From Tessaracoccus flavescens (lineage in GTDB: Bacteria; Actinomycetota; Actinomycetes; Propionibacteriales; Propionibacteriaceae), in NCBI GenBank assembly GCA_020741375.1, contig DYZF01000016.1, forward strand, positions 1 to 6,504: a DNA stretch of 6,504 nucleotides. The letters run 5' to 3'. The notes below the pieces were generated by a model. It had not been told where the DNA came from. It saw nothing but the letters and a program-made list of their open reading frames with translations, and searched no databases. The translations under genes were made by a program, and so were the position numbers. Below, in pieces: positions 1-6,129 of the stretch. Within the stretch, counting starts at the first letter, position 1. Each line of letters opens with the position of its first letter.

Positions 1-1731
1 GCAGTGCTCGTTGGGGAGCCGTGGGCGGCGCTCGTGGTGGTGCTGATGCTCACCGGCGGGGCGGCCCTCGAAGATTACGCTGAGAACCGTTCGAAGCGGG
101 AACTGACCGCGCTGCTGCGTAAGGCACCCCAGCAGGCCACGCGCATCCTCGCCCCGAGCGCAGTCGGCACGGGCACGCACGAGCACACTGCCGAGGTCAC
201 GACCGAGGACATACCGGTCGAAGAAGTCGAGGTGGGTGATCTGTTGCTGGTGCGGCCGGGTGCACTCGTGCCTGTGGACTCGATCCTCGTCTCCGAGCAC
301 GCCGTGTTCGATGAGTCGTCATTGACCGGTGAAAGCCTGCCCGTTGAGCGTGACGCGGGAGAGAAAGTGTCGAGCGGTGCGGTGAATGGACAAGCCGCAG
401 TCACCATGCGGGCCGCGGCTCCGGCCGTCGAGAGCGAGTATCAGCAGATTGTTCGGCTCGTCGAACAAGCCGCCGGCAGCAAAGCCAAAGTCGTGCGGCT
501 CGCGGATCGGTACGCGGTGCCATTCACGGTGTTCGCCCTCGTGATCGCTGGGATCGCGTGGGCGGTCAGCGGAGAGGCTGTCCGGTTTGCCGAGGTGCTG
601 GTGGTGGCGACACCGTGCCCGCTGCTGATCGCCGCGCCGGTCGCGTTTCTCGGTGGCATGAGCCGTGCCGCGAGGTTCGGTCTGATCGTCAAGGGCGGTG
701 GCACCCTTGAACAGCTTTCACGAGCCCGCTCGGCGGCTTTCGATAAGACCGGCACCATCACCACCGGCAAACCGGCACTTGAACGCATCCTGCCAGCCGC
801 CAGCACCAGCGAAGATGAACTGCTGCGTTTCGCAGCCTCAGCGGAGGTGTACTCTTCCCACGTGCTTGCGGACTCCGTCGTGCAAGCCGCGAAACAGCAC
901 GGCTTGTCGCTCGTCGAAGCCGAACATGCCGAGGAGATCGCGACAAACGGAGTCGCGGCTGTGTTCCGTGCTCCTGACGCACCTGAGGCAGTGACAGTTC
1001 GTGTCGGCAAGCCCTCCTGGGTGCGCAACACTGCGCCCGACCTCGTGCTGGCAGACCTTGCTCCTGGGGAACTCGCGATCTACGTCTCGGTCGATGGCTG
1101 CTTCGCCGGAGCCATCGTCATGCGCGACCAAGTGCGCGAAGAAGCAGCCCAGGCTCTCCGTCAGCTGAGCGATCTCGGTATCGAGCGTACGCTCATGGTC
1201 ACAGGAGACGTCGCAGCCACCGCCGAACCCATCGCACAGCACCTTGGAATCAGCGAGGTGCACGCAGAGTGCCGCCCCGGCGACAAAGTTCGCATCGTCA
1301 GTACTGTGCAGCCCCGCCCCCTCATCATGGTCGGTGACGGCCTCAACGATGCCCCCGTGCTCGCCGCCGCGGACATCGGCTTCGCAATGGGCGCGCGCGG
1401 TGCAACCGCAGCCTCAGAATCTGCGGACATCGTGAACCGTTACGACACGCTCTCCGCGCTGCCGCGCGCGGTGAGCATCGGCAAAGACACCGTGCGCATC
1501 GCACTGCAAAGCATCTGGCTCGGCATCATCATCAGCGTCGGCCTCATGCTCATCGCCGCCTTCGGGTTCCTCCCCGCACTCCTCGGCGCGTGGCTCCAAG
1601 AAGGCGTTGATCTGGTGGCCATCCTCGGCGCACTCCGTGCAGTCGGCCCACGATCTGAGCGCATCACACGATCATCACCAGTCGCATCGACGGAACAATT
1701 TCACTTCAGCACGAACCAAGACAGGAAATGA
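1..1731 (+). CDS. Heavy-metal translocating P-type ATPase, P1B-5-like (5' partial)
   Basis: ATP-driven export of a divalent transition metal across the cytoplasmic membrane is the expected role. The frame is open to the window edge, so the GTG at 4 is probably internal and the first membrane helices lie outside. Numbering from that GTG: a membrane segment at about 5-20, the actuator domain with TGES at 108-111, a helix near 176-191, and the metal-site helix with TPCP at 203-206. The phosphorylation site is D247 in DKTGT, the hinge motif GDGLNDAP is at 444-451, and the last two helices are at about 503-524 and 525-546. The TPCP motif, rather than CPC or SPC, together with QEGVD at 532-536, resembles the P1B-5 group, which includes the Ni/Fe transporter Nia of Sinorhizobium; that assignment is from memory of the family. 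The usual HP of the nucleotide-binding domain reads H286-V. No C-terminal hemerythrin domain follows, unlike Nia. It is probably co-transcribed with the VIT-family gene downstream. Family is certain; metal specificity is inferred. Confidence 0.93.
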   Translation, partial: AVLVGEPWAALVVVLMLTGGAALEDYAENRSKRELTALLRKAPQQATRILAPSAVGTGTHEHTAEVTTEDIPVEEVEVGDLLLVRPGALVPVDSILVSEHAVFDESSLTGESLPVERDAGEKVSSGAVNGQAAVTMRAAAPAVESEYQQIVRLVEQAAGSKAKVVRLADRYAVPFTVFALVIAGIAWAVSGEAVRFAEVLVVATPCPLLIAAPVAFLGGMSRAARFGLIVKGGGTLEQLSRARSAAFDKTGTITTGKPALERILPAASTSEDELLRFAASAEVYSSHVLADSVVQAAKQHGLSLVEAEHAEEIATNGVAAVFRAPDAPEAVTVRVGKPSWVRNTAPDLVLADLAPGELAIYVSVDGCFAGAIVMRDQVREEAAQALRQLSDLGIERTLMVTGDVAATAEPIAQHLGISEVHAECRPGDKVRIVSTVQPRPLIMVGDGLNDAPVLAAADIGFAMGARGATAASESADIVNRYDTLSALPRAVSIGKDTVRIALQSIWLGIIISVGLMLIAAFGFLPALLGAWLQEGVDLVAILGALRAVGPRSERITRSSPVASTEQFHFSTNQDRK

Positions 1732-1736
1732 ACAAT

Positions 1737-2465
1737 ATGGCATCCGACTCAAGCACCACGCCGCATCCCGGCGAAGCCCACCTGCAGAACGTGGGCCAAC
1801 GCTTGAACTGGCTACGTGCAGGAGTGCTCGGCGCAAACGACGGCATCGTCTCTACCGCGGGCGTCGTCATCGGCGTCGCTGCCGCTACACCAAACAACGT
1901 ACTGGCAATCGCGACGGCCGGTATCGCCGCCGTAGTTGCCGGGGCGTTCTCAATGGCTGGCGGAGAGTATGTTTCGGTGAGCACCCAACGCGACACAGAG
2001 AAAGCGCTCATCGCAAAAGAACGGTGGGAGCTCGAAACCATGCCCGAGGAGGAGCTTGAAGAACTCACCGAGCTCTATCGACAGCGGGGCCTCTCAGATG
2101 ACCTTGCACATCAGGTAGCAGTGCAGCTTACCGAGAAGGACGCTCTCGCCGCTCACGCAGAAGTCGAACTCGGAATCGACCATGAAGAGTTCACCAGCCC
2201 ATGGGCAGCCGCCGTGTCATCGTTCATTGCATTCACCGTTGGAGCACTGATCCCACTCATCATGATCCTGCTGCCTGTTGGTGGACACCGAGTTTGGATC
2301 GCAGCCATCGCAGTTGTGATCGGCCTCTTCCTCACCGGTTGGATCAGCGCTGCACTCGGTGGAGCGCCGCGCGGTCGCGCAATTCTCCGAAACGTGGTCA
2401 TGGGCTCAGCGACCATGATCGCCACTTACCTCATTGGCGCGCTCTTCGGAGTGGCCGTCGGGTAG
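1737..2465 (+). CDS. VIT1/CCC1-family Fe2+/Mn2+ transporter
   Basis: Integral membrane protein of the vacuolar iron transporter family, which moves Fe2+ or Mn2+ out of the cytosol. Starting at ATG 1737 (242 aa), the first two helices include the conserved GANDG at 32-36 (D35) and a SMAGGEY segment with M73 and E77, positions that line the metal path in characterised family members. A Glu-rich cytosolic region follows at about 82-152, matching the metal-binding insertion of the family. Three more hydrophobic segments lie near 156-178, 186-207 and 216-240. I prefer ATG 1737 because AGGA (1723-1726) sits 10 nt before it. ATG 1728, which overlaps the ATPase stop as ATGA, is only 1 nt from that AGGA but remains possible (245 aa). 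Close spacing implies one transcript and translational coupling with the ATPase, hence a shared metal-detoxification role (inference). Three sampled 60-nt stretches are about 52-60% G+C, lower than a sampled stretch of orn (about 68%). Confidence 0.93.
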   Translation: MASDSSTTPHPGEAHLQNVGQRLNWLRAGVLGANDGIVSTAGVVIGVAAATPNNVLAIATAGIAAVVAGAFSMAGGEYVSVSTQRDTEKALIAKERWELETMPEEELEELTELYRQRGLSDDLAHQVAVQLTEKDALAAHAEVELGIDHEEFTSPWAAAVSSFIAFTVGALIPLIMILLPVGGHRVWIAAIAVVIGLFLTGWISAALGGAPRGRAILRNVVMGSATMIATYLIGALFGVAVG

Positions 2466-2487
2466 CCCGGTGCTCGCGATCCGGGCT
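2464..2487 (+). terminator. GC-rich hairpin after the metal-transport genes
   Basis: A perfect 7-bp inverted repeat, AGCCCGG (2464-2470) and CCGGGCT (2481-2487) with a 10-nt loop, begins inside the stop codon of the VIT-family gene. There is no T run after it, so it may be a weak or Rho-assisted terminator or a 3'-protecting stem. The position directly at the operon end is the main support. Confidence 0.4.
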
Positions 2488-2491
2488 GCGT

Positions 2492-2666
2492 TCATGTGCG
2501 AACTCATGTGCTACCGACCCTGCTAGGTTGTGAACCGCGGTGCGGTTATCCACAGGTAGGCTCCGTGGAAATGGCGGAATCATGCGGCAGAACGCCGATT
2601 CGCGATTTCGTGTTCGAGAGGGAACGGATCAGTTCAAGTCCTCGGTCGCCAGAGTGCCATTTCCAT
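2492..2666. other. Non-coding, highly self-complementary stretch
   Basis: No coding frame here looks real. In order it holds: a direct repeat TCATGTGC (2492-2499, 2504-2511); a TAGGTT hexamer (2524-2529) that could be a -10 element; a hairpin AACCGC-GGT-GCGGTT (2533-2547); an exact DnaA-box sequence TTATCCACA (2546-2554); and a 10-bp inverted repeat TGGAAATGGC (2566-2575) with GCCATTTCCA (2656-2665). Inside that repeat lie tRNA-like blocks TGGCGGAAT (2572-2580) and GTTCAAGTCC (2632-2641). The arms of a tRNA do not all close, so this is not called as an RNA gene. Confidence 0.4.
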
Positions 2667-2684
2667 GGCTAAGCGACCTGCTGG

Positions 2685-3896
2685 TCGCGCAACCTAGCCA
2701 CCGAGGTCGTCAAGGGCCTGTCGCAGAAGGCCGCGCAGGGCGGGACGGTGTCGAAGGCACCCATCGGCTACCGCAACATCGGAGTGCGCGACGAGTTCGG
2801 TCGCGAGGTTCGCACCGTCGAGCTGGACGAGGAGCGGGCACCTCTGGTGCGGTGGGCCTTCCAGAGGTTCGCGTCAGGCGACTGGACGACGAGCCAGCTC
2901 CACCACGAGCTGGTGGCACGCGGCCTGACGACCGCACCTTCGCCGCGCCGTCCTTCTCGGCCAATCGGCAAGTCGTCGGTGCATCGGATGCTTACGAACC
3001 CGTACTACAAGGGCTGCGTCCGCTATCAAGGCGTCACCTTCGCCGGAGCACACGAAGCACTCGTCCCGAACGAAGTGTGGGATCAAGTGCAGACCGTGCT
3101 CGGCACTAACCGATCAGCGGCGGACGCGACGCAGGTGCACGAGCACTACCTGAAAGGAACGGTGTTCTGCGGGCAGTGCGGCTCCCGCCTGATCGTGTGC
3201 AACGCGAAGAGCAGCCAGGGCACGATCTATCCGTACTTCGTCTGTGGCAGCAGGCATGGCGGCAGGGGCGACTGCACCCGGCAGGCGATGCTGATCGAGC
3301 ACGTCGAGCGGCTGGTCGAGCAGTTCTATGACCACGTGCAGATCAGTGCGGAAACCAAGCTCGCGCTCTCGTCGATGCTGCACGCGCGCTTCGACGAGAT
3401 GATGTCCGAGGGTGCCGCGGAACTCGCGGACCTCGCCGCACGGCGAACGCAGGTCGAAGACGAGCAGGAGAAGCTCCTGCGGGCGCACTATGCGGTTGCG
3501 GTGACGCTGGAACTCCTCAAACGAGAACAGGACCGCATCACAGCCTCGCTAGAGACGATCAAGAACCGGATCGACGCCCACCACGGGGAGTACGCCTTCG
3601 CCCGGGCGAACCTCGATGACTCGCTGACTCTGCTGTCGAACGCTGGCGACATCTACAAGACGGCCGACGACGCGAACCGCCGGCTGTGCAACCAGGCGCT
3701 GTTCAAGGCGATCTACGTCGATGAGGACAACGACGTTCGGGTCGGCTACGAGACGCCGTACGACGGGCTGAACATCGAAGGCTTGCAGGCCGACGCCCTC
3801 ACCTGGGCCGCCGAGGCAAAGAAGATGGGCCAGGTCCGAACCCCGACCAAGGGCGGTCCCTTGGCCGAAAGTTCAAACCTGACCCATTTGGGGTGA
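2685..3896 (+). pseudogene. Large serine recombinase, N-terminal catalytic domain missing
   Basis: Large serine recombinases catalyse integration or excision of mobile DNA. Family homology starts abruptly at SRNLATEV (from 2685), the stretch that normally follows the catalytic domain. The frame is open only from 2673, after TAA at 2670-2672, and no catalytic-domain-like sequence with the active-site serine is visible upstream in any frame. What remains, numbered from GTG 2748: linker with KAPIGYRN; the recombinase domain (about 1-120, with SSVHRMLTNPYYKG); a zinc ribbon with C141, C144, C166 and C176; a charged coiled-coil region at about 202-280; and a C-terminal tail. GTG 2748 would give 382 aa but lacks a clear ribosome binding site and cuts into the linker, so a functional start there is doubtful. 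The stop codon (3894-3896) lies inside the tRNA-His gene on the other strand. Without the serine domain it cannot recombine DNA; a shortened DNA-binding product is possible but unproven. Confidence 0.85.
3847..3864 (-). terminator. Putative hairpin terminator of tRNA-His
   Basis: Perfect 7-bp inverted repeat CCAAGGG/CCCTTGG with a 4-nt loop. On the minus-strand transcript the stem extends by a G-U pair and a G-C pair; the plus-strand transcript would have an A-C mismatch there. It lies 25 nt past the encoded CCA of tRNA-His. No U run follows. It also falls inside the C-terminal coding tail of the recombinase remnant. Confidence 0.4.
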
Positions 3897-3965
3897 GTAA
3901 CGGGACTTGAACCCGCGACATCCTGGACCACAACCAGGTGCTCTACCAGCTGAGCTATACCCACC
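3889..3965 (-). tRNA. tRNA-His (anticodon GTG), CCA encoded
   Basis: Reading the minus strand, the acceptor GTGGGTA pairs with TACTCAC, and the D arm GCTC...GAGC, the anticodon arm CCTGG-TTGTGGT-CCAGG and the T arm GCGGG-TTCAAGT-CCCGT all close. The anticodon GTG decodes His codons. The extra G at position -1 (C3965 on the plus strand) faces C73, the identity element of tRNA-His. The CCA end is encoded at 3889-3891. The 3' end overlaps the stop codon of the recombinase remnant. The gene sits downstream of orn on the same strand. Confidence 0.97.
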
Positions 3966-3996
3966 ATCGTCGTCGACCTGAGTCGATGACCTGAGA

Positions 3997-4026
3997 AGAA
4001 TAGCGCACGGTTGCCGGGGGTGGAAA
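3997..4026 (-). promoter_or_regulatory. Possible promoter of tRNA-His
   Basis: On the minus strand TTTCCA (4021-4026) and TATTCT (3997-4002) are spaced by 18 nt and lie 31 nt before the tRNA. The -10 fits well; the -35 matches TTGACA in 4 of 6 positions. Read-through from orn is an alternative source of transcription. Confidence 0.4.
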
Positions 4027-4056
4027 ATCGAGGTTTCCGGACCCCGTGGGGTGCGC

Positions 4057-4689
4057 TCAGGCCTGGGCCGGGGCCTCTCCCGTGTTGCCGGTCAGGGCGC
4101 CGCGGTGCTTGGCGGCGATGGCCCGCAGCTCCGGGGTCGTCGGGCCGGGGGGTGCCACGAACATCGCCTCGCGGTAGTAGCGCAGTTCCTCGATGGACTC
4201 CTGGATGTCGGCGAGCGCCCGGTGGTTGCCCGTCTTTGCCGGGGCCTGGTACTGGATCTTGGGGAACCAGCGCTTCGCGAGCTCCTTCAGCGAGGAGACG
4301 TCCACGTTGCGGTAGTGGACCCACTCCTCCAGCTCGGGCATGTCGCGGGCAAGGAAGGCACGGTCGGTGCCGATCGTGTTGCCTGCCAGCGGCGCCTTGC
4401 GCGCGACGGGGACGAACTCGCGGATGTAGTCGAGCGCGGCCTTTGTGGCCTCCTCCATGGTGATCCCCTCGGACAGCTCGTCGAGGAGGCCGGAGTTGGT
4501 GTGCATCTCGCGGACGAAGTCGCCCATGCCCGCGAGCTGCTGGTCGCTCGGCTTGATGAGGACGTCGACTCCGTCGCCCAGCACGTTGAGGTCACCGTCG
4601 GTGACGAGCACCGCAACCTCGATGAGCGCGTCGTTGACCAGGTCAAGCCCGGTCATCTCGCAGTCGATCCACACCAGATTCTCTGTCAT
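4057..4689 (-). CDS. orn: Oligoribonuclease
   Basis: Cytoplasmic 3'-to-5' exoribonuclease that degrades 2-5 nt RNA fragments, including the dinucleotide pGpG made from c-di-GMP, with divalent metal ions. The 210-aa protein is a complete DEDDh exonuclease: D9 and E11 in WIDCEMTGLD, D109 in NTIGTDR, and H156-x4-D161 in the last motif. The usual family length is about 180-210 residues; the extra C-terminal tail past about 180 is Pro/Ala/Gly-rich and probably disordered. ATG at 4689 is chosen because the family begins just before the LVWIDCE strand; TTG at 4698 would add only three residues. A clear Shine-Dalgarno sequence is not visible. The tRNA-His gene follows on the same strand, an arrangement I recall from other actinobacteria, and tRNA-Arg is divergent 60 nt upstream. 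Confidence 0.97.
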   Translation of the reverse strand: MTENLVWIDCEMTGLDLVNDALIEVAVLVTDGDLNVLGDGVDVLIKPSDQQLAGMGDFVREMHTNSGLLDELSEGITMEEATKAALDYIREFVPVARKAPLAGNTIGTDRAFLARDMPELEEWVHYRNVDVSSLKELAKRWFPKIQYQAPAKTGNHRALADIQESIEELRYYREAMFVAPPGPTTPELRAIAAKHRGALTGNTGEAPAQA

Positions 4690-4732
4690 GGCGACCAATC
4701 TAGGCGTCGCGGAGCCACCCGTGCCAGCGGGC

Positions 4733-4738
4733 TACACT
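4733..4738 (+). promoter_or_regulatory. -10-like element before tRNA-Arg
   Basis: TACACT ends 11 nt before the tRNA start, a normal distance for a -10 hexamer. No convincing -35 hexamer is seen at 16-18 nt upstream. Confidence 0.35.
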
Positions 4739-4749
4739 GTTGGGGCCCA

Positions 4750-4822
4750 GCCCCAGTGGCGCAATGGATAGCGCAACGGCCTTCTAATCCGTCGGTTGCA
4801 GGTTCGAGTCCTGCCTGGGGCG
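4750..4822 (+). tRNA. tRNA-Arg (anticodon TCT)
   Basis: The acceptor GCCCCAG pairs fully with CTGGGGC, the D stem is GCGC/GCGC, and the T arm GCAGG-TTCGAGT-CCTGC is perfect. The anticodon arm runs ACGGC-CTTCTAA-TCCGT, with anticodon TCT for AGA/AGG. The pair next to the loop is C31-U39, a mismatch. The discriminator is G73 and the CCA end is not encoded (CCT follows), unlike tRNA-His. Confidence 0.96.
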
Positions 4823-5198
4823 CCTTGCGGGAGCGGGTTGACGGTTGCCCAGCCCACACCTGAGACAGCCGTCGTTATCCAGGAGGCCGTGGCGGGGCCC
4901 CGCGCAGGATTGCCAGTTCTGTACTGGCCTGCGACTGCTCCGGATCCTGGTGTCGGGTTCACCCACAGCGCCGCACCTGCGCTGGCACGAGGTTTCCCAG
5001 GGAACTGCTTCACGGGACAGGCAGACTCCGACACCTCGGGTCAGATTTCACGAATCGAGCACCGTCGCCGGACGTTGGCACGGAAGCGATCTTGCCAGCG
5101 GCGATGCCACCCACAGACGCTTAACTGTCCGTTTTTGCCAGAAACTACCTTTCCACGCGGGGAGCCGACCAACCTCCGGCCATTCGTAGTAGAAGATG
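4823..5198. other. No recognisable gene; one short inverted repeat
   Basis: About 375 nt after tRNA-Arg have no frame with convincing codon use or a recognisable protein. Long open frames here are GC-rich artefacts, several of them running into the tRNA on either strand. The only clear structure is GCCAGT-TCTGT-ACTGGC (4912-4928), a 6-bp stem with a 5-nt loop, which could be an operator or a hairpin; nothing nearby says which. Confidence 0.4.
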
Positions 5199-5402
5199 TT
5201 CTCCGGCTCGCTCGAGGTCAAGGCAGGCGAGTAGGCGGCCAGCCCCGAACTTCGCGCCGGCGCGGTCGTGTCGACCAGCGAGAAGACCCCAGACGCCATC
5301 ACCGGCACCGCCTGGGGCGACATCGTCATCGACAACGTCAACTTCACCGTCGCCGCAGGCGACACCACCGACATCGTCGTGACCAACCCCTTCAACGACG
5401 TG
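5199..5402 (+). pseudogene. Remnant of a surface-protein-like beta domain
   Basis: One frame reads FSGSLEVKAGE (5199-5231), then a TAG stop (5232-5234), then continues to GTAWGDIVIDNVNFTV and DIVVTNPF, ending around 5400. Codons between about 5304 and 5400 almost all end in C or G, as expected for a real gene in this genome. The Thr/Val/Asp-rich pattern with a T-G-x-x-x-G start and a V-T-N-x-F end recalls beta-sandwich repeats of actinobacterial cell-surface proteins (DUF5979 or Cna-B type). That resemblance is from memory and weak. There is no start with a ribosome binding site, no signal peptide and no sorting motif, so a decayed gene fragment fits best. A short GTG-started frame (5268-5558) exists but would overlap the start of the next gene. 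Confidence 0.4.
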
Positions 5403-5479
5403 CCAACGCCGTCGCCGAGCCGTCCTCCGGTCAAGCCCGGACCGCCGGCCATCCGGGCGCGGTTCTCCTTCTCCGGACG

Positions 5480-5494
5480 ATCCCCTCGTGGGAT
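5480..5494 (+). promoter_or_regulatory. Inverted repeat upstream of the DUF1801 gene
   Basis: ATCCC-CTCGT-GGGAT lies 29 nt before the start codon of the following gene, in the zone where a promoter or operator is expected. No clear -35/-10 pair can be assigned. Confidence 0.25.
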
Positions 5495-5523
5495 GATCGA
5501 CCTCCCACGATCTGAGGAGCACC

Positions 5524-5946
5524 ATGGCAAAGACAAACCCCGGCTTCTCCGAGGATGAGAAGAAGGCGATGAAGGAACGCGCAGCCGAGCTGCGCGCGTC
5601 GAAGAAGGCCGACGCCTCGGAGAAGGCCATGTTCGCCAAGATCGACGAACTGCCCGAGCACGATCGCACGATCGCGCTTCGCCTGCACGAACTGGTCAAG
5701 CAGGTCGCCCCGCAACTGGTCGGCAGGACCTACTACGGGATGCCCGCCTGGGCCAACGCCGACGGGAAGAACGTGATCTTCCTGCAGCCCGCGTCCAAGT
5801 TCGACTACCGCTACTCGACGGTCGGATTCGAGGAGGCCGCGAGGCTCGACGAGGGCAACATGTGGCCAACCCACTACGCCCTGCTCGAGCTCACCGAGGC
5901 GGAGGAGGCCCTCATCATCGAGCGCCTCCGCAAGGCCACAGAGTGA
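5524..5946 (+). CDS. DUF1801 domain protein
   Basis: A 140-aa soluble protein matching the DUF1801 family in pattern: a Lys/Ala/Glu-rich N-terminal helix (about 8-40), then the conserved segment with YYGMPAWANADGKNVIFLQPASKF at about 72-95 and a C-terminal helix ending in EERLRK-like charges. The biochemical role of the family is mostly unknown. One member, Bacillus subtilis YdhG/Fra, has been described as a frataxin-like iron chaperone, but that function should not be carried over on family membership alone. The start is well supported: AGGAG at 5515-5519 is 4 nt before ATG 5524. It appears monocistronic, ending 46 nt before tRNA-Lys. No signal peptide or membrane segment is seen. Confidence 0.9.
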   Translation: MAKTNPGFSEDEKKAMKERAAELRASKKADASEKAMFAKIDELPEHDRTIALRLHELVKQVAPQLVGRTYYGMPAWANADGKNVIFLQPASKFDYRYSTVGFEEAARLDEGNMWPTHYALLELTEAEEALIIERLRKATE

Positions 5947-5949
5947 CGA

Positions 5950-5980
5950 TTGGACAAGCGGCACGAGAGCACTCTAAAGT
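5950..5980 (+). promoter_or_regulatory. Probable promoter of tRNA-Lys
   Basis: TTGGAC (5950-5955) and TAAAGT (5975-5980) with a 19-nt spacer (or TGGACA with 18 nt) lie 12 nt before the tRNA. The -35 candidate starts 3 nt past the DUF1801 stop codon, so the tRNA has its own start in this narrow gap. Confidence 0.45.
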
Positions 5981-5992
5981 TATCTCTCGCGC

Positions 5993-6065
<73 letters not shown>

Positions 6066-6071
6066 CGAAGG

Positions 6072-6100
6072 AAGGCCCCGACGATCACGTCGGGGCCTTT
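6072..6100 (+). terminator. Intrinsic terminator after tRNA-Lys
   Basis: An 11-bp perfect stem, AAGGCCCCGAC (6072-6082) with GTCGGGGCCTT (6089-6099), 6-nt loop, ending in TTT. It starts 7 nt past the tRNA. The A/T ends of the stem also allow it to work for the convergent kinase gene on the other strand. Confidence 0.85.
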
Positions 6101-6129
6101 GCCATTCCCGGCATCGCCGGGTCACTTGG

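Noticed and set aside
2546..2554. Replication origin at the DnaA-box sequence
   Set aside because: Only one exact box is seen, with no cluster, AT-rich zone or replication gene.
2565..2666. Functional tRNA gene upstream of the recombinase
   Set aside because: The T stem does not pair, the anticodon arm cannot be drawn, and the candidate acceptor 3' strand is too far from the T loop.
2540..3109. Open frame over the start of the recombinase remnant
   Set aside because: It is in a different frame from the clear recombinase homology and its Arg/Ser/Gly-rich product resembles no protein; it is a shadow in GC-rich DNA.
2748..3896. Intact 382-residue recombinase starting at GTG 2748
   Set aside because: Homology extends upstream of this GTG in frame to about 2685, no good ribosome binding site precedes it, and the catalytic serine domain is absent.
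3746..4324. Minus-strand frame through tRNA-His and orn
   Set aside because: It contains the typical false peptide of a translated tRNA (IAQLVEHLVVVQDVAGSSP) and overlaps the well-supported orn gene in another frame.
4732..5034. Minus-strand frame ending over tRNA-Arg
   Set aside because: Its C-terminus (GRTRTCNRRIRRPLRYPL) is an antisense translation of the tRNA; no ribosome binding site or family resemblance.
4796..5515. 239-residue plus-strand frame
   Set aside because: It begins inside tRNA-Arg and is dominated by Arg/His runs that arise from reading GC-rich codons out of frame; the likely coding fragment near 5300-5400 is in another frame.
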